This document shows, one piece after another, positions 52,757 through 61,789 of a stretch of DNA of 64,000 nt. The position numbers were made by a program, and so were the translations under genes. Source of the DNA: Gemmatimonadota bacterium (GTDB lineage Bacteria; Latescibacterota; UBA2968); contig JAPPAB010000076.1 in NCBI GenBank assembly GCA_026705765.1, positions 1-64,000 of the forward strand, read 5' to 3'. How positions within the stretch are numbered: position 1 is the stretch's first letter; the number at the start of each line of letters is the position of its first letter. The notes beneath the pieces were generated by a model that saw only the letters and a list, made by a program, of their open reading frames with translations, was not told where the DNA came from and did not search any database.

Positions 52757-55700
52757 TTATCCCCCAGCCCCAACCTTTCGACCAAAGAGATTGGCAAAGA
52801 TGAGAAAGTCGGAGAACGTGACAATGCCATCGCCGTCAAAATCAAATGTGGAATCAGAAGTTTGAAATGCGCGGACAAAAGATAGGAAATCTGCAAAATC
52901 GACAACACCACTGCCATCGACATCCGCCCGCGAGAGTAGGTCTGGGTCAACAGTATCTGAAATAGTTATCAGTCCAAGCGGTGTGCCACTCGCATCGGAT
53001 ACATTGAGAATAGTCAGTGTGTACCGAACGGGAAACGGCACGGCAAAAGACAAAACTGCCCGGGTATTTTGCCGATCGAGAATCACAGATGTGGGTTGTC
53101 CAACACCGCCGAGCAGATAACTCGACGGCAGGGCCGCATCTGATCCCATCTCTTCCGAAAAAAAAATTTGAATCTGGTTATCCGACAGAGTTTCAACACG
53201 CACGACTTCTGGCGCGCGATTCGGCGTGAGAGAGACAATACCCGAACGAAGATCCTGATCAACCACAGCGACAATCTGATAGCGATAGGTCTGGCCTTCC
53301 GTCAACAGGGAATCAATATACACCGTACGGTCGCTAATCTCATCGAAATAATCGAGCGCGCCATCGCCGACAGCGCGATAAATCTGATAAGAAGACGCAC
53401 CGGGCACCTGCATCCAGTCTATTTCAATGCGGGTTGGACCCAGAGGCCGCGCGCGTATAATCTGCGGCGATCCAACCGTAACTGACGGTTCATCGCGTTC
53501 AACAATATGGACTGCACCATCCAAATTAAAAAGCACTTCATTGCGAAAATCACTATCCAGATCCGCAATGAGTGCGCGACGCATCAACCCCACCGGCGTA
53601 TGCCAGATTGGGCGATAGTGGTCGGGTTTCTCGGCGCGAAAAGCGTAGAGATCGGGACGCAGACATACCATCAGATCGGCAAGGCCATCCCCATCGACAT
53701 CCCCTGCTGAAATTCCATTGCCCGTGGTCGCCACCCCGTGGATCCGCGTCGTCCATTCACGCGCATAAGTATCGGGTGCACGCATGCTGTAAATCTCCAA
53801 CTCCCAGAAACCATTGGAAGCCTCATACGCATCTGTGTACGCGCGAGCAACGGCAAATTCAACCAATCCATCGCCGTCCAAGTCCATGCCCCCACCAATC
53901 CAGCGCGCATCCCCATCGCCCGGCAAGTACCATGTCTGCACATATTCTCCCGATCGATATTCGTACATCCAGAGATCGCCATCGCCATCGCCAGCGAGAA
54001 TTTCCCGCTGCTCATCTCGATCAAAGTCCGCAACAACAAAGCGCGGACCGGGATCACCATCACCTTCCGAAGGATCCACGAGAAATACCTCCTCGCGGAT
54101 CACACTACCGAGATTGCGAATCACGCGGATACCGCGCTGATCGCCTGCGCGAGCGATAATATCTGGAATGCTATCGCCATCCACATCGGCAAAATCGCCA
54201 CCCCATGTACCGCGCTGTTCAAATTCCACCTGCGCGGGATAGGGATTGGAGAAACTATCTGTAAAAAGCACGAGACGCTCATAGGTCACGCCCAATAAAT
54301 CATCGGTCCCATCATTTGTAATATCGCCAATTGCCCAGGGTAAAAAACGCTCATCGCTTTGAAATTCATCGATAAATGTACCATCCGTCTGGTATTCGTA
54401 AATATGCACTGGCCCATAAGAATCGCCCGTAACATAGGGCATAAGCGCGATTTCCAACCTGCCATCGCGGTCGAAATCCGACGCGCGATCCGGCAAAAAT
54501 CCATCGGGCAATGTGCCCCTTTCCACAAAGCCGTTTTGCGGGACGCGAAAAGGAACATAATCAATTGTCTGCGCCGGATGCACCGCGCGGATATTGTTTT
54601 CTCCATCGGCCAAAACGTGAAATGTCACAACACCTGCAGGCAATGTGTGGGGCAGAACAACGCGGTGTTTGTTTTGCACCAGGCCGGTGTAAAGGGTATC
54701 AAAATCCGTGCCATAGCGATAGGCAATACCCCCGTGTGCGCGCTGATCGGTTCGCCAGCGGCATTCAAAAACGCGGCGGTCGTCCTCCAATACATCGCCA
54801 CACACAAGTGCGGTGATAGCGGGTACTGATTTTTCAATGGCAACGCGAACGCGGTCTTCCACAACCGCACCATCCGACAAATCTGCCTCAAGTCGCAAAA
54901 CCGCGTCAGAATCTGCAAACTCAGAAACATCCCAAATATGGCGTATATCCTGAGAAGCAGTCCCCTCTGCAAGACGTGTCCATGTTTGTGGATTGCGTCC
55001 CATACCATAAGACAGGCGATAACCCGTGATCTGCGCGCCGGAAACAGAAGCGCGAATATCAAACGCGGTATCTTCCCCCTCGTCATTGGTGGGAGATTGA
55101 ATCGCAACCACCAGCGAATCGAAAGCACTCAGGCGGTTTGCCAGTTGCGCGCCACTCACACGTCCTGCGCCGTAGTCATTGTCGTGCCCCGGCGGACCCA
55201 GATCAATCGCAGATGCGAGGAGCAAATTGCGCACAGAGTGAGGCGAAAGATCGGGACGGCGAGAGAGAATCAGCGCGGCCAAACCGGATATGTGAGGCGC
55301 AGAAAAAGAAGTGCCTGAGCCTGAAGCATAGCGATTATTGAGACGCGTACTGAGGATACTGACACCCGGCGCAACCAGATCGAGCGACGAGCCCGTACTG
55401 CTAAAACCCGCCAGACGGTCAGAGTGGTTTACCGCACCTACGGCAATCGTATAGTGATGGCCCGCGGGATACCCCAACTCATCGCCCGAATTGCCCGCAG
55501 AGGCGACGAGCACAACGCCCAGGGCATGCGCGTATTGGATTACATCGCCCAGAATAAAAGTGCGCTCGGGGCCTCCTAAACTCATATTGATAACATGCGC
55601 GCCATTCTCCGCGGCATATAGAATAGCCGCAGCGATATCATCTTCTTCGAGAAAACCAATGCCGCCAAGCCGTCTCAAACCCGCTCGCAGTGCCATAAGC

Positions 55701-56491
55701 TGTGCATTAGGCGCAATACCGGCAATACCCCGATTGTTATTCGTCGTGGCTGCAACAATGCCAGCAACGCGCGTACCGTGCGACGATTCATCCTGTGGAT
55801 CGTTGTCGCGCATGAGGTAATCACCCATTCCCGGCAGACCGGGCGCATGGGTAAAATCCCAGCCCCTTATATCGTCGATATACCCATTCCCATCGTCATC
55901 AACGCCAGACACACCCCCTACTTCTGCTACATTGTGCCAGATATTATCGCGCAAGTCTTCGTGGTTATAATCGACGCCGGAATCAATGATCGCGACAACG
56001 ATCTGTTCCCGAATCGGACCGAGGTTTTGTTGCAACAACTCCCAATCGAGAGTCTGAAGGCCGCGTTGATCGCCGTAGCGAGGGTCATCGGGCACCTGGT
56101 GGTGCGTAAACAAATAATTGGGCTGTGCGTACACAACATCGGGACGCAATGCGTAATCAGCTGCGGCTTCGCCTGGATCGCCTGACAGACGCACGCGGTA
56201 CACACGCGCCAAAGGATGGGGATAAATAACCTTGGTACTTCGCGGTGTAAAAAGCGGTTCAATCTCAGTCACACCATGGCGTTCAGATAGATCGCGGAAT
56301 TGTGTAAGTAAGGGCTTTGCATTGCGAAACTTGACGAGAATTTGTCCGGGAGAATACGCGGGCTGTGCGTGCGCTATCTGTAAAAAACTACTACTTATAA
56401 CCACAGCAAGCGCGTAACACCACCTCAGCTCCCAGTTCCCAGTCCCCACCCCCCGTCTTTCTCTGTGTCTTCGTGTCTTCGTGTGAACCAT
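52757..56491 (-). CDS. Secreted subtilisin-like (S8) protease with FG-GAP-like repeats and dockerin-like tail
   Basis: A 1244-residue exported protease. The catalytic triad is clear: Asp in VAIIDSGVDYNHE, His in SSHGTRVAGI and Ser in GSGTSFSAPHISG. The middle holds FG-GAP-type repeats with calcium loops (DFDRDGRLEIAL, DVDGDSIPDII, DMDLDGDGLVEFAV), then an Fn3-like segment (TRIEIDWMQVPGASSYQIYR), and the C-terminus carries paired loops DVDGSGVVDFADFLSFVRAF and DFDGDGIVTFSDFLIFANLF. The start is uncertain: the first codons overlap a CACGAAGACACGAAGACAC repeat and look non-coding, but ALAVVISSSFLQIAHAQ is a clear signal peptide. It overlaps no other gene. Confidence 0.88.
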   Translation of the reverse strand: MVHTKTRRHRERRGVGTGNWELRWCYALAVVISSSFLQIAHAQPAYSPGQILVKFRNAKPLLTQFRDLSERHGVTEIEPLFTPRSTKVIYPHPLARVYRVRLSGDPGEAAADYALRPDVVYAQPNYLFTHHQVPDDPRYGDQRGLQTLDWELLQQNLGPIREQIVVAIIDSGVDYNHEDLRDNIWHNVAEVGGVSGVDDDGNGYIDDIRGWDFTHAPGLPGMGDYLMRDNDPQDESSHGTRVAGIVAATTNNNRGIAGIAPNAQLMALRAGLRRLGGIGFLEEDDIAAAILYAAENGAHVINMSLGGPERTFILGDVIQYAHALGVVLVASAGNSGDELGYPAGHHYTIAVGAVNHSDRLAGFSSTGSSLDLVAPGVSILSTRLNNRYASGSGTSFSAPHISGLAALILSRRPDLSPHSVRNLLLASAIDLGPPGHDNDYGAGRVSGAQLANRLSAFDSLVVAIQSPTNDEGEDTAFDIRASVSGAQITGYRLSYGMGRNPQTWTRLAEGTASQDIRHIWDVSEFADSDAVLRLEADLSDGAVVEDRVRVAIEKSVPAITALVCGDVLEDDRRVFECRWRTDQRAHGGIAYRYGTDFDTLYTGLVQNKHRVVLPHTLPAGVVTFHVLADGENNIRAVHPAQTIDYVPFRVPQNGFVERGTLPDGFLPDRASDFDRDGRLEIALMPYVTGDSYGPVHIYEYQTDGTFIDEFQSDERFLPWAIGDITNDGTDDLLGVTYERLVLFTDSFSNPYPAQVEFEQRGTWGGDFADVDGDSIPDIIARAGDQRGIRVIRNLGSVIREEVFLVDPSEGDGDPGPRFVVADFDRDEQREILAGDGDGDLWMYEYRSGEYVQTWYLPGDGDARWIGGGMDLDGDGLVEFAVARAYTDAYEASNGFWELEIYSMRAPDTYAREWTTRIHGVATTGNGISAGDVDGDGLADLMVCLRPDLYAFRAEKPDHYRPIWHTPVGLMRRALIADLDSDFRNEVLFNLDGAVHIVERDEPSVTVGSPQIIRARPLGPTRIEIDWMQVPGASSYQIYRAVGDGALDYFDEISDRTVYIDSLLTEGQTYRYQIVAVVDQDLRSGIVSLTPNRAPEVVRVETLSDNQIQIFFSEEMGSDAALPSSYLLGGVGQPTSVILDRQNTRAVLSFAVPFPVRYTLTILNVSDASGTPLGLITISDTVDPDLLSRADVDGSGVVDFADFLSFVRAFQTSDSTFDFDGDGIVTFSDFLIFANLFGRKVGAGG
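56457..56490. repeat. CACGAAGACACGAAGACAC-type intergenic repeat
   Basis: On the minus strand the stretch reads TTCACACGAAGACACGAAGA then CACAGAGAAAG. A 9-bp unit, ACACGAAGA, is repeated twice. Short repeats of this wording recur between genes in several bacterial phyla, so it may be a dispersed element placed at the start of the protease gene. Confidence 0.6.
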
Positions 56492-56505
56492 CCCATTCCT
56501 GTCTT

Positions 56506-57705
56506 TTAATTTTTTCTACTTCTAACCTCACCATACTCAGAAGGCAGCAGTGCAACCAGAAGTGTTGCCGGGATAAGCACCATGGAGACAACCACAAGCG
56601 CAGTAGCAGTAGAGGTCCACTCCGCAAGACTGCCCACGCCGATCATGGCAAGGCCCGCCATGCTCCAGGAAAAACCCATCACCAATCCGGTCGCCGTACT
56701 CGTATTGTGCGGCAAGGCGCGTTGCGCCAGGGAGATATTCGTCGTAATGCCAAGATCGAATAAATACCCCGCCACAAAAAACGAAATGAGCGACACATAT
56801 CCGTCTGTCAGACAAAAACCAGCGTGAAAAATTGCGGATGAGGCACACGAAAAAGCCAGGAGTTTGCGCTGAGACATGCGATCTGCCAGATAACCGCCTG
56901 TGATGCGCCCCAGTGTGCTGGAAAGCAAATAACAGGAAAAAACCCAACCGATATCGCTGGTAGCCCAACCGCGAGACGCCCCCAGAATAGCTGTAAAACT
57001 GACAAATCCCGTGTGAACAATAGAGCGCAACACACTGATGGAAAAAAGCGTCCACAGAGAGCGGGCTTTTTTTAAAATGGAGAAATCAATTTTACCCGCA
57101 GTTACGCGGCGTTCACGTACGGGAACTTTTCGAGACTGCCACAGGATAAATGGCGCGAGGATCAAGACGGGGATGACAATAAGCCACAGATATTGGATGC
57201 CGTATCGCTCGACAATTTGCGTTCCGGTAATTGAAGCGAGCGCCATCCCCGTTGTGCCCCCCGTCAGAAAAATAGCCATAGACAGATTGGCTCGATGTGG
57301 CGTTAAAGCCGTAACCAATCCCCCGGCGGTGGGATGAAAAAGAGAGGATCCAAAAGACGCGAAAATTAAAAAAATAGCGAGTGTATAAGCAGTGGGCGCA
57401 AAGCCTATACAGGAGACAAAAATTCCCGTGATAAAAAGCCCCAATGCAACGAGGGCCATGCGATCGCGTCCATCGCTAAAATAGCCCATAAAGGGCTGCG
57501 TGATAGAACCGCAAAAGACAATCACCGTGGGCAAATAAGCAAACTGCGCCACCGTGAGATTGTAATGACTCTGAAAAAAAGCCCACAATGGCGGCGTGAG
57601 GACCATATAAAAATCCAACGCCATGTGTGCAGCAGTAATATAAAAAACAGGGCGAAAAGACCGTCTTGAAGCAGAGCGAAAGGATGTCGCGGTTTCTGTG
57701 GACAT
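56506..57705 (-). CDS. MFS transporter (fosmidomycin-resistance-like)
   Basis: A 399-residue inner-membrane transporter with 12 helices. Motif A-like GYFSDGRDRMALVALG (about residue 75) and helix patterns fit the major facilitator superfamily, and the shape resembles the fosmidomycin-resistance group. A likely drug or metabolite exporter; substrate unknown. It is 15 bp downstream of the sirohydrochlorin-chelatase-like gene. Confidence 0.85.
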   Translation of the reverse strand: MSTETATSFRSASRRSFRPVFYITAAHMALDFYMVLTPPLWAFFQSHYNLTVAQFAYLPTVIVFCGSITQPFMGYFSDGRDRMALVALGLFITGIFVSCIGFAPTAYTLAIFLIFASFGSSLFHPTAGGLVTALTPHRANLSMAIFLTGGTTGMALASITGTQIVERYGIQYLWLIVIPVLILAPFILWQSRKVPVRERRVTAGKIDFSILKKARSLWTLFSISVLRSIVHTGFVSFTAILGASRGWATSDIGWVFSCYLLSSTLGRITGGYLADRMSQRKLLAFSCASSAIFHAGFCLTDGYVSLISFFVAGYLFDLGITTNISLAQRALPHNTSTATGLVMGFSWSMAGLAMIGVGSLAEWTSTATALVVVSMVLIPATLLVALLPSEYGEVRSRKN

Positions 57706-57720
57706 GGAATCGTCTTCCCC

Positions 57721-58080
57721 TCACAACCCGGCGCGTTGGAGAATAACCTCGCAGAGTTTTTCGTGCAAGCCAAGAGGTTCGGTAACGCGGATACGCACAT
57801 CTGGATACGCAGCCCCCGATTCAGTTGCCATACGCGGAATATCCTCCGTGGCGTGACGTCCGGGAGACAACATGTAGGGATGAACTATAATCTCACTCGC
57901 CCCCTCGCGCACACAGGCCTCAATGCCCTGTCTGATAGTGGGTTCAGCCAGTTCCATGTGTGCGACGTGAACAATGATCTCGGGACGTTCTCGCCGCAGA
58001 ATATCGGCAACGCCGTAAAGCATCTGATTGGCTTCTTCGCGCCTGGAACCGTGATCGACAATGAGAAGTGCAGTAGGCAT
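57721..58080 (-). CDS. CbiX-type sirohydrochlorin cobalt/ferro-chelatase family protein
   Basis: A 119-residue short chelatase. LLIVDHGSRREEANQML at the N-terminus supplies one metal-binding His, and IIVHPYMLSPGRHATEDIP the second and third (the class II chelatase pattern). The small version (CbiXS) is dimeric in archaea and bacteria. It would insert Co2+ or Fe2+ into sirohydrochlorin on the way to B12 or siroheme. No other tetrapyrrole genes are nearby. Confidence 0.85.
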   Translation of the reverse strand: MPTALLIVDHGSRREEANQMLYGVADILRRERPEIIVHVAHMELAEPTIRQGIEACVREGASEIIVHPYMLSPGRHATEDIPRMATESGAAYPDVRIRVTEPLGLHEKLCEVILQRAGL

Positions 58081-58143
58081 ATTTGTAAATGCGAATCTAC
58101 AATAGAGTTTTTAACGCCTCTGGGCAGCAGGGTGGGGTTCGTT

Positions 58144-58167
58144 GATTCGTCTATTCGTCTATTCGTC
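58144..58167. repeat. 8-bp tandem repeat at the sulfatase stop
   Basis: Three consecutive units of TATTCGTC (first unit GATTCGTC) at 58144-58167, with a degenerate fourth at 58136-58143. On the coding strand the unit is GACGAATA and the sulfatase stop codon TAG lies in the first unit. Confidence 0.8.
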
Positions 58168-59649
58168 CAGCCATGCTTCAATTCGCTGTTCATCCTCGTC
58201 TGTCCACGGCGCAATATCCTCAATACAAATGCGATCATGACCGCTATAGACGAGCGCCATTGTATCCTCGTAAATACCTTCTTTTTGCGCCTGCTCGCGC
58301 CATGCGACAAAACTTTCACGATCGTATTCTTTTGCTCGCGCATCAATGCCTTCGCAATCGAAATTACTGGTCAGCACCCGATCCAATTCGCGGGCGGTCT
58401 CCGGTTTGTCCTGAACGAGATCCGTCGTTTCATCTGGGTCGTCCTTGAGATCGAAAAGTTCGGATTCAAAACCCGTGTGCTTGACGTATTTCCAATCGCC
58501 CTGGCGCAACATAAACGTGCCAGTGGCACAGCGGTCGCCGTGGTATTCGCACATCGCCCAATCGCGTTCGCGCTCTGCCCCCTCAACGAGTTGCGGAAAT
58601 AGGGATTCGCCGTCCAGCGTATCGGGATATGCTGCATTATCCGCATAATCGTCATAGCAAATACGCGCCATATCCATAAACGCGGGATATAGATCAACGA
58701 GAGAAACGGGCGTATCGACGACAACGCCTTTTTGCACATCGGGACCGCGAATAATGAGAGGAACATGGGATGATGCCTCGTACATCGAGCGCTTGAGAAT
58801 CTGGTTTTGATCGCCAGCCATTTCGCCGTGATCGCTCGAAAAAATGACATACGTATTATCGCGCAACCCCAGATCATCGACGGTCTGAAGCACCCGGCCG
58901 ACCATCTCGTCGAGCGCGGCGATCATCGCAAAGTACGTATGCCGAATCTCTCGAACGATATTCTCGGAGAACTGTTTATCGCAATTTTTGGTCACGCGCT
59001 GATACGCAATCGCCTGATTGTGCGTGGCTTCAAGCGGCATCAAAGTCGGCGGAATATCGACATTATCCGCATCGATCAACGGCATGTGGCGTTTCTCCGC
59101 AGTAAATGCGGGATGCACCAGGCCCGTAGTGAGATAAAGCCAGAAGGGCCGGTCGCTCCTGGCATATTGATGCAACTGATCAACAGCCTGATACGTCCGG
59201 TCCCAATCTCGCCCATTCGCCTTGCCATCATCTACGACTTGCGGCAAGGTCGTGCGACATATAGGCCGGCGAATATTGGCTGCGCGCGTCCACGAGCCAA
59301 TGCGATCGCGAATAGAGTGTTTGCCATAGGCGTAGTCGATAGGACCGATGGCAGAGGTCTGATAACCCGCGCTCTCAAATGTATTTTGATACGTGGGCAC
59401 ATTCTCGTGCAGCCCTTCGTGATTATTCCAGCAATCGTAATAATTGGGATATTTTCCACTCCACATGCTCGCTCGCGACGGATTGCACACCGGGCAATTG
59501 GTGTACGCATTGGTAAACAGCACCCCATCACTGGCGAGGCGATCCATATTGGGCGTGGCATTTTGCATAGCCGGATGGCCCATACAGCCCATCTTTCGCC
59601 CATCCATGCTCTCGGCGTGAATAAAAACGATATTCGGTTGAGAAGGCAT
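58159..59649 (-). CDS. Sulfatase (formylglycine-dependent)
   Basis: A 496-residue sulfatase. The CxPxR formylglycine motif is in NCPVCNPSRASMWSG (about residue 55), and metal/catalytic positions appear in FIHAESMDGRKMG, LTTGLVHPAF, SSDHGEMAGDQNQ and LKRSMYE. The first metal pair is E-S-x-D rather than D-D, similar to the ARSK-like subgroup. No signal peptide is seen, so it may be cytoplasmic or use an unusual export route. The gene is downstream of a Gfo/Idh/MocA gene with a 28-bp gap. Confidence 0.85.
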   Translation of the reverse strand: MPSQPNIVFIHAESMDGRKMGCMGHPAMQNATPNMDRLASDGVLFTNAYTNCPVCNPSRASMWSGKYPNYYDCWNNHEGLHENVPTYQNTFESAGYQTSAIGPIDYAYGKHSIRDRIGSWTRAANIRRPICRTTLPQVVDDGKANGRDWDRTYQAVDQLHQYARSDRPFWLYLTTGLVHPAFTAEKRHMPLIDADNVDIPPTLMPLEATHNQAIAYQRVTKNCDKQFSENIVREIRHTYFAMIAALDEMVGRVLQTVDDLGLRDNTYVIFSSDHGEMAGDQNQILKRSMYEASSHVPLIIRGPDVQKGVVVDTPVSLVDLYPAFMDMARICYDDYADNAAYPDTLDGESLFPQLVEGAERERDWAMCEYHGDRCATGTFMLRQGDWKYVKHTGFESELFDLKDDPDETTDLVQDKPETARELDRVLTSNFDCEGIDARAKEYDRESFVAWREQAQKEGIYEDTMALVYSGHDRICIEDIAPWTDEDEQRIEAWLDE

Positions 59650-59677
59650 TTTTGTTTCCTATTTTAGGTGTCATCAA

Positions 59678-60637
59678 TTAAACATCCACCACACGCCCTG
59701 TTTGTGCGGCTTGATGCATAGCAAAAACAACGCGCAGCGCCTGGAGACCGTCTTCACTGTGCGGATCGGCATAAGGGGCATCGGGATCAGGCCAATTGCC
59801 TTTAATCGCCTCGACAAAGTGATCGCTCGAATTGCCGTACTCAGGCAAATTCTCCACACGCGCCCAACCATCCCTGTGCGTAATCGTGTAGAGGCGTTCG
59901 CGTTCCAGGCGATAACTCTGCTTGTCAGTATATACGTTGACCTCATCCTGATTTTCGTCGCAGGTCTTGATACAGAGCAAACTGGCGCACAATCCCCCTT
60001 CAAATTCGAGACGCATATCCACCAGCGTTTCCTCAATGTGCCCGGTCTCGTATTGAATAGTGCCCTCCACTCTGACCACGCGCTTGCCCGTGATCCACGG
60101 CAAAACATCTGTAATGTGAATCGTGCGCCGATGCAACATGCCCCCATCTTCTATACCGCGCTTGACGGGACTTTTCCTCTGGACAGCCGTGAGCATTTGT
60201 GGCGTGCTCGCACCAGACGCAATTTGTCTGCGCACGTACTCCGTACTGGACATAAAATGGCGCGTGAACGCCGTCATCAAAATGCAATTTTGCGACTTGC
60301 TCAACCCGACGAGTTCCTCGGCATCTTCCAATGCCACCGTAATCGGTTTATCGACAATCGCCGGAATACCGCGCTCAAGCGCCAACTTGCAGGACGCGAA
60401 ATGCGCCCGATTAGGCGTACTGACAAACACGCCATCAACCAAATCGGAATCGATCATATCGCGGTAATCGGTAAATACCCGACTATCCCGCAACCCCCTA
60501 TTGCGCCCGTCCAAACACGCCTGGGATATATCGCAAACCGCCGTGACCTCCACATCCGACCTCTTGAGCAAATTCGGGACATGATATCCGGAGCAAAAAG
60601 GGCCAAGACCGATAATACCGATTTTTACCTTATCCAT
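59678..60637 (-). CDS. Gfo/Idh/MocA family oxidoreductase
   Basis: A 319-residue NAD(P)-dependent dehydrogenase starting MDKVKIGIIGLGPFCSGYHV. The EKP-equivalent motif reads IPAIVDKPITVALEDA, with Asp for Glu. The catalytic region ILMTAFTRHFMSSTEY is a variation on the family. GGAAGG lies 6 bases before the ATG, which is 1 bp after the PhyH stop; an earlier start in frame would overlap that gene. It is presumably a sugar or alcohol oxidase acting with the sulfatase. Confidence 0.8.
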   Translation of the reverse strand: MDKVKIGIIGLGPFCSGYHVPNLLKRSDVEVTAVCDISQACLDGRNRGLRDSRVFTDYRDMIDSDLVDGVFVSTPNRAHFASCKLALERGIPAIVDKPITVALEDAEELVGLSKSQNCILMTAFTRHFMSSTEYVRRQIASGASTPQMLTAVQRKSPVKRGIEDGGMLHRRTIHITDVLPWITGKRVVRVEGTIQYETGHIEETLVDMRLEFEGGLCASLLCIKTCDENQDEVNVYTDKQSYRLERERLYTITHRDGWARVENLPEYGNSSDHFVEAIKGNWPDPDAPYADPHSEDGLQALRVVFAMHQAAQTGRVVDV

Positions 60638-60638
60638 A

Positions 60639-61703
60639 TCAATCCTTCCCCAGGCGCAACCAACCATCCACATCGGGGGCGAGTTCGCGCCAGTGGCTGG
60701 TAATCGCCTGTGCTTCTTCAAGGCCCATTTTGCTCCTGTCCTCATAAGATGCGGGCACGCCCTTTTCAGTGAGATAATCCAGACAGCGAACCCACATCGC
60801 GCTCCATACGTAGGCATTGTGCAGTTCTGTTTCTGGCGCCGAGCGGCTGCGCGCAACAAAACCCGGTATAAAGGGACGACCAGGGGGCTGTCCAATAGGA
60901 AGATAACGGAAATTATAAGCCCAGCGATAATCTTCACGGCTCGTGTTGGGCGTAGAACTGTGCATCACTTTATTATCTAAAAAAACAATATCCCCAGGCT
61001 CAACGGGCAGCGCAACCCCCTGCGTGTCGAGATCTTCTGGAAAGGGATGGTATTTAACGCCTTCTTTGTGACTGCCGGGAATGACCACCAAACAGCCATT
61101 TTCTTCGATCGCATGGGTAATCGGAATCCACGCATTGATAATCTCGCTCTCATGAGAATCTCTCAGGCCCGAACCTGCGTCCATGTGCCATCCTGTTTTG
61201 CCCACCTGAAATGTATAAAATCCCTCCTTTGAGAGATCTGCCCCCACGGACTCGGCCACCTGATCTGCCAGCTTGAGATGATCGGGCGCCAGTTTGAGAT
61301 TAAAATGGTAAATCGGCGACGCAGCTATCTCCGGCCCGATAAGAACCTCCAAAACATCTAAGACTTTTGGATGGCGCATAAGAGCAAACATTTCGGGAAT
61401 CCGCGCATCGGGCAGGTCTTTGCGCCACTGAAAAGTCGAAACAAAGATATTCAGCACGGGATCGAGATGGTGCAAAATCGTTCCCCGACTCGCACCGAGC
61501 GACATCGCAAACCGCTCGGGAAAAGACATCTCTTCAAATCTATCCAGTGCTCCAGAATTAGCCTCAACCAGATAAATTCGCGCCAGCGCATCAAGGAGCG
61601 CAGAATAGGCTTTTTGCAAGGGATAAATATCCTGCTCAGGATTGAGCACATCTTTGACAACGACATATCCCTCTTCTACGTATTGTTCTTTTAATGACGA
61701 CAT
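60639..61703 (-). CDS. Phytanoyl-CoA dioxygenase (PhyH) family protein
   Basis: A 354-residue Fe(II)/2-oxoglutarate oxygenase. The triad is H and D in TGWHMDAGSG and the distal H in NKVMHSSTPN, with the 2-oxoglutarate Arg in DYRWAYNFRY. ATG 61703 follows AGGAG by 7 bases and is preferred over a start 8 codons upstream. The gene is coupled to the following Gfo/Idh/MocA gene. It is a relative, not a copy, of the PhyH at 5856-6752. Confidence 0.85.
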   Translation of the reverse strand: MSSLKEQYVEEGYVVVKDVLNPEQDIYPLQKAYSALLDALARIYLVEANSGALDRFEEMSFPERFAMSLGASRGTILHHLDPVLNIFVSTFQWRKDLPDARIPEMFALMRHPKVLDVLEVLIGPEIAASPIYHFNLKLAPDHLKLADQVAESVGADLSKEGFYTFQVGKTGWHMDAGSGLRDSHESEIINAWIPITHAIEENGCLVVIPGSHKEGVKYHPFPEDLDTQGVALPVEPGDIVFLDNKVMHSSTPNTSREDYRWAYNFRYLPIGQPPGRPFIPGFVARSRSAPETELHNAYVWSAMWVRCLDYLTEKGVPASYEDRSKMGLEEAQAITSHWRELAPDVDGWLRLGKD

Positions 61704-61789
61704 ATAGGGTCTCCTGTTGTTGATCATCAGTGATCAGTAATCTCTTGTCAACCTCCCCCATCTCGAACGCCTGCTTAAAGCCGCAATCC

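Noticed and set aside
52753-52950. 66-residue extension of the CBM9-like protein
   Set aside because: It runs across the dockerin-like end of the subtilase in another frame.
60638-60937. 100-residue N-terminal extension of the Gfo/Idh/MocA protein
   Set aside because: It overlaps the PhyH gene in another frame and precedes the Rossmann start.
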